Counted from the stretch's first letter, positions 44,099 to 53,003 are shown. The stretch: 64,000 nt of DNA from JABCYV01 sp963696025 (GCA_963696025.1 CAVOII010000009.1:186001-250000), one strand, 5' to 3'. Notes: generated by a model not told the origin, from the letters alone. Made by a program: numbers and translations.

Positions 44099-44143
44099 CT
44101 TGAGGGAAAGATCATTCGCGCTCAACGGAGTCTTTCCCTCAAG
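44099..44143 (-). promoter_or_regulatory. Hairpin against the transposase ribosome-binding site
   Basis: CTTGAGGGAAAGA (44099-44111) and TCTTTCCCTCAAG (44131-44143) are perfect 13-bp inverted arms. The lower arm overlaps the first bases of the AAGGAGG Shine-Dalgarno of transposase 2. Confidence 0.6.
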
Positions 44144-44329
44144 GTAAAGTGTCATTCTTCAGCCCATTTGCCTATCTTCTCCTCTGATTCTTGCCCTACA
44201 TCTCCGCCGTATACTCCACTCAACAGGGCCGCTCTCTCATAATGCATTGACGGATTATTGTGATAATCGCTGATTTAGGAGCACTGAGAAGCCGCTCGAA
44301 GAGATCAACGGCTTCTCATCGCCAGGGCC

Positions 44330-44446
44330 TTAACGCACCTTCTCCCACACAATCTTCCAGCGAAGAACTCCGGGCCTTTCGGTTTCCACGTCGCTCAGGA
44401 CCAGCCGGCCATCCTCGAACTTGTACGGCCTGATTTCCCAAACAAC
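44330..44446 (-). pseudogene. C-terminal fragment of a lost gene, abutting TagI
   Basis: Directly after the TagI stop, the frame gives VVWEIRPYKFEDGRLVLSDV, continues through a block ending GVLRWKIVWEKVR, and stops at 44330. It has clear coding character (lipocalin-like ending) but no start codon or 5' half. It is a truncated remnant, probably left by a rearrangement near the IS. Confidence 0.5.
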
Positions 44447-45043
44447 CTATGTCCTGGTTTCGGCGCGCGCGATTTGGGAATAGCGGAAGCAATCGACGGC
44501 GTGATCGTTGACCATGCCGACTGCCTGCATGAAGGCATAACAGATGGTCGAGCCCACGAATTTGAATCCGCGCTTTTTCAGATCTTTGCTCATGGCGTCA
44601 GATTGGGGAGTGCTGGCGGGTAGCTGCTTGAGCGAGCGCCACGAATTTATCTTTGGCTTGCCGCCAACGAATTGCCAGATATATTGGTCGAAGGAGCCAA
44701 ACTCCTTCTGAATCTGGAGAAAAGCTTTTGCATTTCCCACGGCAGAAGCAATTTTGAGCCGGTTACGGACGATGCCCGGATCGCGCAGCAGGCTTTGCTG
44801 CTTGCGCCGGTCATAACGGGCGATACGTTTGGGGTCGAAGCGGTCGAAAGCGGCGCGATAGTTCTCGCGTTTCGCGAGGATGGTGTCCCAGCTCAGGCCG
44901 GCCTGGGCGCCTTCGAGGATAAGAAATTCGAAGAGAGTGCGATCGTCGTGCGCGGGCACGCCCCATTCTTTGTCGTGGTAGCGGATCGAAAGTGGGTTGC
45001 TCGCCCAGAAGCAACGAACAAGAGCTGGAGACTCTATTTTCAT
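44447..45043 (-). CDS. tag: DNA-3-methyladenine glycosylase I
   Basis: Excises 3-methyladenine in base excision repair. 198 aa, with YHDKEWGVPAHDDRTLFEFLILEGAQAGLSW, the helix-hairpin region and the C-terminal KKRGFKFVGSTICYAFMQAVGMVNDH with the zinc-snap His (the other ligands are the N-terminal Cys12 and His). The tail RAETRT is short, and the next base begins a remnant of another gene, so the last residues may be altered. TAGAAT lies 6 nt before the ATG. Confidence 0.92.
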   Translation of the reverse strand: MKIESPALVRCFWASNPLSIRYHDKEWGVPAHDDRTLFEFLILEGAQAGLSWDTILAKRENYRAAFDRFDPKRIARYDRRKQQSLLRDPGIVRNRLKIASAVGNAKAFLQIQKEFGSFDQYIWQFVGGKPKINSWRSLKQLPASTPQSDAMSKDLKKRGFKFVGSTICYAFMQAVGMVNDHAVDCFRYSQIARAETRT

Positions 45044-45184
45044 TTCTAAATTCTAAACACTCTTCTAAGTTTAGGCCTCGGGTTTAACCCCAACGCCCCG
45101 AAAGGCACCCTCCAACAACGCGCAACTTTAGGGTTGCGCTTTATGCGAGGACTGCCATAATATGCAACCAGGAGGTTGCTTAAG

Positions 45185-45661
45185 ATGAATGACCGCATTG
45201 AGAAGCGTATTGAACTCAAGGCCCCGATTTCGCGGGTGTGGCGTGCACTGACGGATTACCGTGAATTTGGCGAATGGTTTCGTGTGAAACTAGATGGCCC
45301 CTTTGTACCGGGGCAAGTCTCGCGCGGCCAGATTACTTATCCCGGCTATGAGCACGTCAAATGGGAGGCGGTTGTGCAGAAAATGGAGCACGAGCGGCTC
45401 TTTTCCTTCACCTGGCCCCATCCCAAGTCGCTTGAAAAAGCGGACTTCCCAGTGGACTACTCAAAGGAACTGACTACGCTCGTGGAGTTCAGACTGGAAA
45501 AGACCGCAAGTGGCACGTTACTGGTGGTCACCGAGTCCGGATTCGATAAGCTTCCCGGCGACCGCGGTCTCGAGGCATTCCGCAGAAACGATGGCGGTTG
45601 GACCGAACAAATGAAGAACATCGAGAACTATATCCATAAATATGTCGCACAGAAGCCATAG
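45185..45661 (+). CDS. SRPBCC (AHSA1-like) protein
   Basis: 158 aa START/Bet v1-like fold: RIELKAPISRVWRALTDYREFGEWF at the start, a central beta-sheet (ITYPGYEHVKWEAVV) and the C-terminal long helix GGWTEQMKNIENYIHKYV. The ATG at 45185 has GGAGG 9 nt upstream. It overlaps the ArsR-family gene by 20 bp, the usual SRPBCC/ArsR pairing. Ligand unknown. Confidence 0.85.
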   Translation: MNDRIEKRIELKAPISRVWRALTDYREFGEWFRVKLDGPFVPGQVSRGQITYPGYEHVKWEAVVQKMEHERLFSFTWPHPKSLEKADFPVDYSKELTTLVEFRLEKTASGTLLVVTESGFDKLPGDRGLEAFRRNDGGWTEQMKNIENYIHKYVAQKP

Positions 45662-45992
45662 CAGGGTGGCTGCCAGACAGCGGACGCACGCCCTCGTCTT
45701 TGCAGCTTTGGGCGACAGAACCCGGCTATCACTGCTTGCAGAACTCTGCAGAGGCGAGCCACGTTCTATCTCTCAGTTAACTGAGGGTTCCAAGCTGACC
45801 CGGCAGGCGATCACCAAACATCTGCGAGTATTGGAGAACGCCGGAGTCGTGCACAGCGTCCATGCGGGTCGGGAGAGCCTATTCGAATTCGACTTGGAAC
45901 CGATTGCAGAAGTTAGGGAATACCTCGATTTCGTCTCGGAGCAATGGGATCAGGCACTGGGCAGGCTGAAGTCGCTCGTCGAAGACTCTTGA
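45642..45992 (+). CDS. ArsR-family transcriptional regulator
   Basis: 116 aa winged helix: VFAALGDRTRLSLLAELCRGEPRSISQL, then SKLTRQAITKHLRVLENAGVVHSVHAGRESLFEFD. No metal-binding ELCVCDL motif is present, so it is probably not a metal sensor. It overlaps and likely regulates the SRPBCC gene. Confidence 0.9.
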   Translation: MSHRSHSRVAARQRTHALVFAALGDRTRLSLLAELCRGEPRSISQLTEGSKLTRQAITKHLRVLENAGVVHSVHAGRESLFEFDLEPIAEVREYLDFVSEQWDQALGRLKSLVEDS

Positions 45993-46220
45993 AGGGGCAG
46001 CGATCTAAACAACTCGAAATCTCAGACCAGGACTGTTCGCCGTCGACTACTTTGCCAGAGTTTTGTCCGAACGACCCGGGGAGACGTCAGTAACTAAAGA
46101 CGTGGCTGGCACGACGTATCTTTAGGCAGCCCAGTAGTCTAGAATGCCGCAACGCAAAATGGGCAACTGGGAGAACCGGATACGCCGTTGCGTTCGCGTG
46201 CCTATCGTCAGGAGGTTTTC

Positions 46221-47147
46221 ATGAAATGCACTCTGAACTTTCTCGTCAGCCTGGCCGTGTCCGGTTCACTTTTTCTTTTCACTGCATCTTCCTCGCAGGC
46301 TTACGGACAGGCCGCCGGCAAAACCATCGCCTCGCGCACTGCAGAAATCGATGGCGTCAAGCTGCATTACATGACCGCTGGCCAAGGCACACCGCTCATC
46401 CTGTTGCACGGCTATGCGGAGACATCGCTGATGTGGAGGCCGATCATTCCGGTTCTGGCCGAGCGCTTCACCGTAATCGCACCGGATCTGCCCGGCATCG
46501 GAGACTCGGACATTCCCGCGGAAGGCTTGGATATGAAGAACGCCGCCATTCGCATGCATGACCTCGCCAAGTCGCTGGGCGTAGAGAAAGCGGAAGTCGT
46601 GGGACACGATATCGGTCTCATGGTGGCCTATGCCTATGCCGCGCAGTTCCCGACGGAAGTGACTAAACTCGTGCTGATGGACGCTTTTCTTCCGGGGGTG
46701 GAGGGTTGGGAGGCCGTCTACAACAATCCCAATATTTGGCATTTCCGCTTCAACGGACCGACCCCGGAGGCACTGGTCCAAGGCCGCGAACGTATCTACT
46801 TCGACTATTTCTGGAATGACTTTGCCGCTGACAAGACTCGCTCCATTCCGGAAGCGGACCGCAAAGCCTATGCGGCGGCTTACTCACGGCCGGGACGAAT
46901 GCATGCGGGATGGGCCTATTTCGTTTCGTTCCTGCAAGCCGCGAAGGATTTCGCGCAACTCTCGCAGACCAAGCTGACCATGCCGGTACTCAGCATCGGG
47001 GGCGAGAAGTCGTTGGGAGACGCGCTCGGGCAACAAGCCAAGCTGGTCGGGACAAACGTTACCGTGATCGTCCTCAAGGACACCGGGCACTGGCTGCTCG
47101 AAGAGCGGTCCAGGGAAACCACTGAGGCCCTTAATAAGTTTCTGTGA
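46221..47147 (+). CDS. Secreted alpha/beta hydrolase (epoxide hydrolase/dehalogenase-like)
   Basis: 308 aa with a signal peptide (LVSLAVSGSLFLFTASSSQAYGQ). The alpha/beta fold has the oxyanion HGYAETS, the nucleophile elbow GHDIG with Asp as nucleophile (as in epoxide hydrolases and haloalkane dehalogenases), and a catalytic His in DTGHWLLEE. The ATG at 46221 has AGGAGG upstream. The cupin gene follows after 28 bp, so the two form an exported pair. Confidence 0.87.
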   Translation: MKCTLNFLVSLAVSGSLFLFTASSSQAYGQAAGKTIASRTAEIDGVKLHYMTAGQGTPLILLHGYAETSLMWRPIIPVLAERFTVIAPDLPGIGDSDIPAEGLDMKNAAIRMHDLAKSLGVEKAEVVGHDIGLMVAYAYAAQFPTEVTKLVLMDAFLPGVEGWEAVYNNPNIWHFRFNGPTPEALVQGRERIYFDYFWNDFAADKTRSIPEADRKAYAAAYSRPGRMHAGWAYFVSFLQAAKDFAQLSQTKLTMPVLSIGGEKSLGDALGQQAKLVGTNVTVIVLKDTGHWLLEERSRETTEALNKFL

Positions 47148-47175
47148 CCTTCAAGTTGAAACGGAAGGAGTGCTC

Positions 47176-47685
47176 ATGTTCACTCGATCCCTGGTCGAAA
47201 ACCTCCTCATCAGTGGCTTGTTTCTTGCGATTGCAACTTCTGGCACCGTCGCTCAGTCCCTTCCCGAGATGCGCATGACGCCGACTGAAATACGGGGCAT
47301 TGCGCTGGACGACAACAACCAGATTGGGAGTTCCAAACTGCCGGGGGTTCATACGAAGGTAATCTTCGGGAACCCTTCAACAGCGGGCTTCTACACGATC
47401 TTATTGTTCGTCCCGGCTCACACCACAATCCAGGCCCACTCACACCGCGATAATCGGGTGGCAACGGTCGTCTCGGGCGAGTGGCATTTCGGCTACGGCA
47501 ATCATTTCGATGCGAAGTTGCTGAAGACACTTCCCCCGGGTAGCGTGTACGCGGAACCGGGAGGCGACAATCATTTCGCTCAAACTGATAGCGATTCCGT
47601 AATCGTCGCAGTTTCAGGCTATGGCCCGACGGACACGCACTATTTCGAGGCAGCGAATGCTCCAGCGTCGCGAGAGAAGAAGTGA
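47176..47685 (+). CDS. Secreted cupin-domain protein
   Basis: 169 aa: a signal peptide (LLISGLFLAIATSGTVAQ) and one cupin barrel with motif 1 HSHRDNRVATVVSGEWHFGYG and motif 2 PGSVYAEPGGDNHFAQT, which provide metal-binding His/Glu. It is possibly a periplasmic isomerase or dioxygenase-like enzyme working with the preceding hydrolase. GGAG precedes the ATG. Confidence 0.82.
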   Translation: MFTRSLVENLLISGLFLAIATSGTVAQSLPEMRMTPTEIRGIALDDNNQIGSSKLPGVHTKVIFGNPSTAGFYTILLFVPAHTTIQAHSHRDNRVATVVSGEWHFGYGNHFDAKLLKTLPPGSVYAEPGGDNHFAQTDSDSVIVAVSGYGPTDTHYFEAANAPASREKK

Positions 47686-47770
47686 TTTCGATCTCTGGGA
47701 TTGGCCGGCCTGGTGAAGAAGATAAATTCTGTTGGACAGATAGGAACTTGGTCTTGACAGCCTGCGAATA

Positions 47771-50446
47771 TCATTTGTTCAACTTCGCGGCCCAGTTCAG
47801 AACGACCGACATCGGCATAGTCTCGGTCTGCTTCATCTGCGTATTGATCAAGAATCTCTGGCCGTCATCACTGACGTCGTAAGCGAACTGCTCCGAGGTT
47901 GCCACCAACTCACGGGAATTTGCCTGAAAGAGTACGGTCGGGTTTCCGGCGTCAAAATTGCTCCCCGTGGTCACGGGTGCGACCATAATCTTGCCATCCG
48001 GAGAAAGGTAGAAGAGCTCTTTACCGTCACCTCGCCACCTGGGCTGCTCACCTCCGGCGTTCGAGACCTGCCATTTTCCGTGGGCCTGGGGAAAAGATGT
48101 CACATAAACTTCCCATCGTCCGCTTTCGTTGGATGCGTATGCCACCCATTTCCCATCGGGCGAAAACTGGCCATTCTTGAGGGTGGAAGGCGCTTTCAGA
48201 AACTGACTCTCCTGTAGATCGGGAATCGTCACACACCACAAGTCCGCGCCGCGCTCGTACAGCACATATTTCCCGTCGCGCGACCAGGCATTTGGAAATC
48301 TGTCAGGGCCGTCTTGCGCAATTTCTTTTTCTTCTTCTGCGCCATTAGCAGTTTTCAAATATAGGTCGAACTTGAGGTTCCGGTTGGAAGAAAACACCAA
48401 CCGCGTTGAATCCGCACTCCAAACCGGCATGGAGTCGATCGATGGATCGAAAGTGAGGCGTTTGGCGCTTTCGTTTTCCAAACCGTAAGTCCAGATGTCT
48501 GTGTTCTGGCTTGCGGGGTCGGTCGTATCAGCCGCCACGAATTTTCCATTTCGAGCCAAGGATACGTTGCCGTAGACGCCGGGCTTGACTGCCACTCCAA
48601 TTTCCATCCCCTTGCGGTCAAACCAGAGAGGCTGAGAAGCGCCCGTCCCGCCACTTTTCTGAGACACCAACAATCCGGCGTCCGTAGCGGCGAACGCCGC
48701 CTTCGCGATTCGCGGGGAGTACTGAATGTCTGTGAGGATAGGTGTGGGTTCCCCGGTCAGTTCAAATTTCTTATCATCGAAGCGTTGCGCAAAAAGAGTT
48801 TGATCCCGGTAGAAAAGCAAGTATCCGGGCGCGGCGTAGGCGACATTCGCCCTGGCTTTGGTAACAAGCCGTTTTTCATTCGAATTCAGCGAACCCACGA
48901 AGATCGTAGAAAGAACCTTTTGCCCAGAAAGATTCACCGCGAGATACAGGTAGTGGATTCCGTCCGGCAAAAACACAGGCCATCGATGGCTGTCTTCTGC
49001 CTGGCTCCTGTCCGGAGAGCGGACTGGCGTGGGCGTTCCACCCGAAGCTTGGATTCGATATAACCCAACCCCCAACATCCCGCTCGGTGTGAACAGGATC
49101 ACGCCGTCTTTGTTCCAGGCGCCACCGCGTCCGCTCGGTGCATCGCACAGTGTCTGCACCGTGCCGCCCGATAGCTCCAGCTTCTTCAGTTTCCCGTCCG
49201 CAAAGAACCCGAGCGACCGCCCGTCAGGCGACCAGAATGGATAGGTTGCGCCCTCGGTATTGGCCAGGCTGGTTGCTTGCTGCGATCCTGGTTCGTAAAT
49301 CCAGAGGATGTTCTTGCGTTCAGATTCTCGATAGCCAACCACTGCGACAGTGTGGCCGTTGGGAGATACGGCAATGTCTCGCGCCGCGAACGGGAGCGGA
49401 GCAGAAAAATAAGTTGTGTGTTCCGCAGGTCTGGAACTGCGCCACCAGACGGCACCTGCGATCAGAATCAAAGCTAGTGCGCCGGCGACTAGCCATGCCA
49501 GCCAGCTCCGACTCTTGTCTCCTTCCTCGGCCCGATCCGTCCCGCTCGGAGGTGCAGCGTTCGCCGCGATCCACTTCAGCTCCAGCCTCACGTCATGCGC
49601 TGTCTCGAAGCGGTCGTCCGGATTTTTCGCCAGGCAAGTGCTTACCACGTGCTCGAAGGCTGGCGGAGTGACCGGTTGGAGACTGGAGAGTGGTTCCGGA
49701 TCTTTTTCCAGGATCGCACTGGCCACGCTGATCTGACTTTTGCCCTCAAACGGCTGCGTGCCGGTCGTCATCTCATAGAGAACTGCGCCCAGCGCAAACA
49801 GGTCCGATCGCGCGTCGGCTTCCTTACCTTCGATCTGTTCCGGCGACATGTACTGGATGGTTCCGATAACCGCTCCCACGGTCGTCAGCGGCGACATCGG
49901 ACTGGCCCCGCTCATAGTCCTGGCAGCCGACAATAGCGGCGCGCCCGAGGCCGCTGCGCCCAAGCCGGTGCCAACCGCCTTTGCCAGTCCAAAGTCCATC
50001 AGCTTAGCGCCGTTCCTGGTCAGCATAATGTTCCCAGGCTTCAAATCGCGATGTACGATGCCCTGGCGGTGCGCGGCTTCGAGCGCTTCGGCCACCGCGA
50101 TGCCAATTCTGTAGACCTCGTTCAGTGGCAAAGTACCTTTGCGCACTCTCTCCGCCAGAGTCTCACCCTCGAGAAACTCCATCACAAGGTAATCGGTACC
50201 GTCCTGTGAGCCGATGTCATAGAGATGACAGATATTGGGATGGTTCAGCGAAGAAATGGAACGCGCCTCGCGCTGCATGCGCTGTTTCAGTTCAGGCGAA
50301 GAAGAAAGATGAGAGGCTAGGATTTTGATCGCCACGTCGCGTCCCAGCCGCGAGTCGCGAGCGCGATACACTTCGCCCATCCCGCCCGCGCCCAGGGGCG
50401 ACACAATCTCATATGGTCCGAGTTTTGCGCCAGAGGTGAGTGCCAC
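47771..50446 (-). CDS. Second transmembrane Ser/Thr kinase with PD40 propeller
   Basis: About 891 aa. Kinase domain: GAGGMGEVYRARD glycine loop, AIKIL Lys, HRDLKPGN and DFG. A membrane helix (WLAWLVAGALALILIAGAVWW) is near residue 330, then PD40 blades (FWSPDGRSLGF, QFSPDGKWVAYAS). The annotated-looking ATG at 50458 overlaps a TATAAT. The GTG at 50446 gives the family's canonical start (M)ALTSGAKLGPYEIVSPLG and restores TATAAT-N10-start, so it is preferred. Confidence 0.92.
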   Translation of the reverse strand: MALTSGAKLGPYEIVSPLGAGGMGEVYRARDSRLGRDVAIKILASHLSSSPELKQRMQREARSISSLNHPNICHLYDIGSQDGTDYLVMEFLEGETLAERVRKGTLPLNEVYRIGIAVAEALEAAHRQGIVHRDLKPGNIMLTRNGAKLMDFGLAKAVGTGLGAAASGAPLLSAARTMSGASPMSPLTTVGAVIGTIQYMSPEQIEGKEADARSDLFALGAVLYEMTTGTQPFEGKSQISVASAILEKDPEPLSSLQPVTPPAFEHVVSTCLAKNPDDRFETAHDVRLELKWIAANAAPPSGTDRAEEGDKSRSWLAWLVAGALALILIAGAVWWRSSRPAEHTTYFSAPLPFAARDIAVSPNGHTVAVVGYRESERKNILWIYEPGSQQATSLANTEGATYPFWSPDGRSLGFFADGKLKKLELSGGTVQTLCDAPSGRGGAWNKDGVILFTPSGMLGVGLYRIQASGGTPTPVRSPDRSQAEDSHRWPVFLPDGIHYLYLAVNLSGQKVLSTIFVGSLNSNEKRLVTKARANVAYAAPGYLLFYRDQTLFAQRFDDKKFELTGEPTPILTDIQYSPRIAKAAFAATDAGLLVSQKSGGTGASQPLWFDRKGMEIGVAVKPGVYGNVSLARNGKFVAADTTDPASQNTDIWTYGLENESAKRLTFDPSIDSMPVWSADSTRLVFSSNRNLKFDLYLKTANGAEEEKEIAQDGPDRFPNAWSRDGKYVLYERGADLWCVTIPDLQESQFLKAPSTLKNGQFSPDGKWVAYASNESGRWEVYVTSFPQAHGKWQVSNAGGEQPRWRGDGKELFYLSPDGKIMVAPVTTGSNFDAGNPTVLFQANSRELVATSEQFAYDVSDDGQRFLINTQMKQTETMPMSVVLNWAAKLNK

Positions 50447-50456
50447 AATCGCGCAC

Positions 50457-50462
50457 ATTATA
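50457..50462 (-). promoter_or_regulatory. -10 hexamer TATAAT, near-leaderless kinase promoter
   Basis: TATAAT ends exactly 10 nt before the GTG at 50446, the same spacing as at the first kinase. No Shine-Dalgarno is present. Confidence 0.55.
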
Positions 50463-50603
50463 GTTCAGAGCTTCATCCCCCCGTCCAGGATCGCAGTGAA
50501 GCGACGTCCGCCAACCGCCGAGTGCAAGACTTTTCATCGATCCTCGTAAGTGACAGAAGAAAAAGTGGTTGATGTATGACCAAACGTGTGCTCCTTCTGT
50601 AAC

Positions 50604-50632
50604 TTGGCATTTGCTAAAGTGTTTCATACAGT
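50604..50632 (+). promoter_or_regulatory. Sigma70-type promoter candidate for the VWFA gene
   Basis: TTGGCA (50604-50609), a 17-nt spacer and TACAGT (50627-50632), placed about 110 bp before the VWFA start. Confidence 0.45.
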
Positions 50633-50741
50633 ACGTACAGTAAATGCGGCTCTCGGTGCGGATTTCGGCCCACTACGTGCATCTATATATAAAGGAAGCC
50701 GCTGGCCGTGTTTGGGCGTGAAAAATTTGGACTGGTTAGGC

Positions 50742-51728
50742 ATGAAGTACACACGCTGGTGTTTTTGTCTAGTAGCGCTTGCGCTGGCAGCGACTAGGTT
50801 GCCGGCTCAGACGCCAAAGCCTTTTGTTGCGACGTCCGGTTTAGCCCTTCCCACAGTTTCGTCGAGCGCCGACTCCGATCAGGACGATTCTGTCCTCACC
50901 ATTAAAAAGCGTGTGTCCGAGGTCAACGTGTTGTTCAGCGCGACCGACCGGCATGGCAAGTTTGTGCGCGACTTGAGGCAGAGCGACTTCACTATTCTTG
51001 ACGACCATAAGCCTCCGCAAGCGATTGTAAATTTTCGCCGTGACGTCGATCTGCCGCTCGAACTGGGAGTGCTGGTTGATACCAGCGGTTCGGTGCGAGG
51101 GCGCTTTGACTTCGAGCAGGAGGCGACGGTCAGTTTCCTGCAGAGCACGGTGCGTCCGAAGTTCGACCGAGCTTTTGTGATGGGCTTCAGCAGTCACAGT
51201 CAGGTGACGCAGGACTTCACGGACAACGTCAGGCTGCTGGAAACTGGAGTCCGCAGTCTGCGCGACGGAGGAGGGACGGCGCTTTTCGATGCCATCTATC
51301 ACGCTTGCCACGACAAGCTGATCAAGGACAAGTCGGACCATCCGGTGCGCCGCGCCATCATTGTGGTTAGCGATGGCGAGGACAATCAGAGCGAATACAC
51401 CCGAGCGCAGGCGATTGAAATGGCGCAACGTGCTGAAGTAATCATTTATGCGATATCGACCGACGATAGTGGCTTGATTCTGCGCGGCGATAAGGCCCTG
51501 CAGCAGCTGGCTGACGCCACCGGCGGACGGGCATTCTTCCCCTACAAGATGAAGGACATCAAGAACTCGTTTGCCGCCATCCAAGACGAGCTGCGCAGCC
51601 AATATGTGGTCTCCTACCGGCCCGCGGACTTCGATGCCGACGGCCGCTACCGCTCCATCGAAATCACTGCCGTAAAGAAGGACCTGCAAGTTCGCGCCCG
51701 CCCCGGCTATTACGCCCCCAAGCAGTAG
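50742..51728 (+). CDS. VWFA-domain protein of the acidobacterial type
   Basis: 328 aa from the ATG at 50742: a signal peptide (CFCLVALALAATRLPAQ), an N-terminal beta domain (VNVLFSATDRHGKFVRDLRQSDFTILDDHK) and a VWA domain with MIDAS DTSGS, Thr in GGGTALFDAI and VVSDGEDNQSEY. It ends QYVVSYRP..DGRYRSIEI. It matches the acidobacterial VWFA-related family; a role in surface adhesion or complex assembly is likely. An open frame upstream to 50586 lacks a signal. Confidence 0.85.
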   Translation: MKYTRWCFCLVALALAATRLPAQTPKPFVATSGLALPTVSSSADSDQDDSVLTIKKRVSEVNVLFSATDRHGKFVRDLRQSDFTILDDHKPPQAIVNFRRDVDLPLELGVLVDTSGSVRGRFDFEQEATVSFLQSTVRPKFDRAFVMGFSSHSQVTQDFTDNVRLLETGVRSLRDGGGTALFDAIYHACHDKLIKDKSDHPVRRAIIVVSDGEDNQSEYTRAQAIEMAQRAEVIIYAISTDDSGLILRGDKALQQLADATGGRAFFPYKMKDIKNSFAAIQDELRSQYVVSYRPADFDADGRYRSIEITAVKKDLQVRARPGYYAPKQ

Positions 51729-51914
51729 TCCAGATCAAGACCAAGATCCTTGAACCGCAAAGAGCGCAAAGGAATACTGGCAAAGTTCGCGAGGGAGAAC
51801 GTCCGGTGTGAGACAAACATCGCTGCGTGAGGGCGACTGGCCGATGCTACAATTTCAATAGGCTGTTAGTCGGCATCTAACAACGCGGTGCGGCAGATAC
51901 GGACGTAGGTTTTA

Positions 51915-52700
51915 ATGTCAGGGTCGCTCCAAAAAATCGCGGCGATCGTCGTGCGAGGACTTCTTTACCTGGCGATGGCTGGGTCCGCTTACGCTGCCCC
52001 GCAGCATTCGGCGCAAAAGCGTTTGGTAAAGCAGGAACAGCCTGCGCCAACGCCCCAGCCGGCGGCAGACCCGCCGCCGCTTACTCTGGAACAGATGCCT
52101 GCGTCCGCACCGCAGGTTTCGTTTCACAACGGTCAACTGACCATCATCGCGCCGAACTCCACGCTGGGAGACATCCTTCGGGCAGTGCGAGCGCAGACCG
52201 GGGCTTCCGTGGAAATCCCGGGTAATGCCATAGAACGCGTGGTGGCCCAACTGGGGCCGGGTCCGGCGCGTGACGTGCTGGCATCGCTATTGAACGGATC
52301 GCATTTCAATTACGTAATGCTGGGTTCGGCGACCGACCCTGCCCAGGTGGAGAGGATCATCCTCACGTCGAAGGCGGGGAGTGCGCCTGGCGGCTCTGAC
52401 GCCGGCAACCAGCCAGGAACTCCGCCCGCGGGGATCCTGCAACAAGCCACAGAAGCGTCGGAAGAGATGCAGAGTGAGGATGCCGCCGATGATGCAAACG
52501 ACGCCGATAACCAGGCTGACAATCAGCCGAATCAAGACGCCGCGCAAGCGGGGCAGCCCAATGGTCAGGCCCCCATCAAGACTCCGGAACAGCTTTTGCA
52601 GGAGCTACAGCGGCAGCAACAAATCCAGCAGCAACAGCCACCGCAGGGTGCGCCGCAGAATGTCCCCCTCCCGAGGACGCAGTTCCCACCAGAACGGTAA
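51915..52700 (+). CDS. Secreted STN-like (secretin/TonB short N-terminal) domain protein
   Basis: 261 aa: a signal peptide (AIVVRGLLYLAMAGSAYA), a proline-rich linker, an STN-like domain (VSFHNGQLTIIAPNSTLGDILRAVRAQTG..DVLASLLNGSHFNYVML, about 68-150) and a long low-complexity Asn/Gln/Pro tail with KTPEQLLQELQRQQQ. It may act in pilus or secretin assembly at the outer membrane. Stands alone. Confidence 0.75.
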   Translation: MSGSLQKIAAIVVRGLLYLAMAGSAYAAPQHSAQKRLVKQEQPAPTPQPAADPPPLTLEQMPASAPQVSFHNGQLTIIAPNSTLGDILRAVRAQTGASVEIPGNAIERVVAQLGPGPARDVLASLLNGSHFNYVMLGSATDPAQVERIILTSKAGSAPGGSDAGNQPGTPPAGILQQATEASEEMQSEDAADDANDADNQADNQPNQDAAQAGQPNGQAPIKTPEQLLQELQRQQQIQQQQPPQGAPQNVPLPRTQFPPER

Positions 52701-52820
52701 AGGCAGACCGCGGACTACAGACCACAGGCGTCAGTACCCGGGCGAGAGAAGTCTCAAGTGGCTTTGCGATTTGCTAAAAAGGATCGAGGTCTGAGACCGG
52801 AAGTCTGACGTCCGAACTTT

Positions 52821-53003
52821 TCAATCTCCGCTGGCTTGGGTCTGGCTGGGAACGAGGACGGCAGGTCCTCGCATACGTTCGCGGGATTGGTACGCAAAAA
52901 CGTTAAGAATGGCAGTGACCGCGCCGTAAGCGGTGACAATACCCAGAACCACGCTGGTGAGCGAAGTAAGAAAAACAACCAAAGCAATTAGTAAACCACC
53001 CAA
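52821..53003 (-). CDS. Small single-span membrane protein
   Basis: 60 aa: a strong N-terminal helix (LLIALVVFLTSLTSVVLGIVTAYGAV, about 4-30), then ILNVFAYQSRERMRG and a polar tail. The composition and YQSRERM segment look conserved rather than random. Function unknown. Confidence 0.55.
   Translation of the reverse strand: MGGLLIALVVFLTSLTSVVLGIVTAYGAVTAILNVFAYQSRERMRGPAVLVPSQTQASGD

Larger units (their letters stand above)
42560..44244 (-). mobile_element. IS110-superfamily element 2 (IS1111-type architecture)
   Basis: TATGAGAGAG (42562-42571) is inverted as CTCTCTCATA (44232-44241) around a minus-strand transposase gene. The non-coding 3' side is ~445 bp and the 5' side ~145 bp, matching the layout of element 1, although the transposases are only distantly related. 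Weaker flank matches occur in the 3' part: ATTGAC near 42872 with the right flank, and the complement of CACTCAT near 42914 with the left flank. Confidence 0.65.

Noticed and set aside
44267..44318. GCTGATTT match and the TGAGAAGCCG/CGGCTTCTCA hairpin as an IS 2 target guide or terminator
   Set aside because: The match lies 25 bp from the inverted repeat, unlike element 1, and the hairpin has no T run.
50446..50458. ATG at 50458 as the start of the second kinase
   Set aside because: It overlaps TATAAT, and the family N-terminus begins at the GTG 12 nt later.
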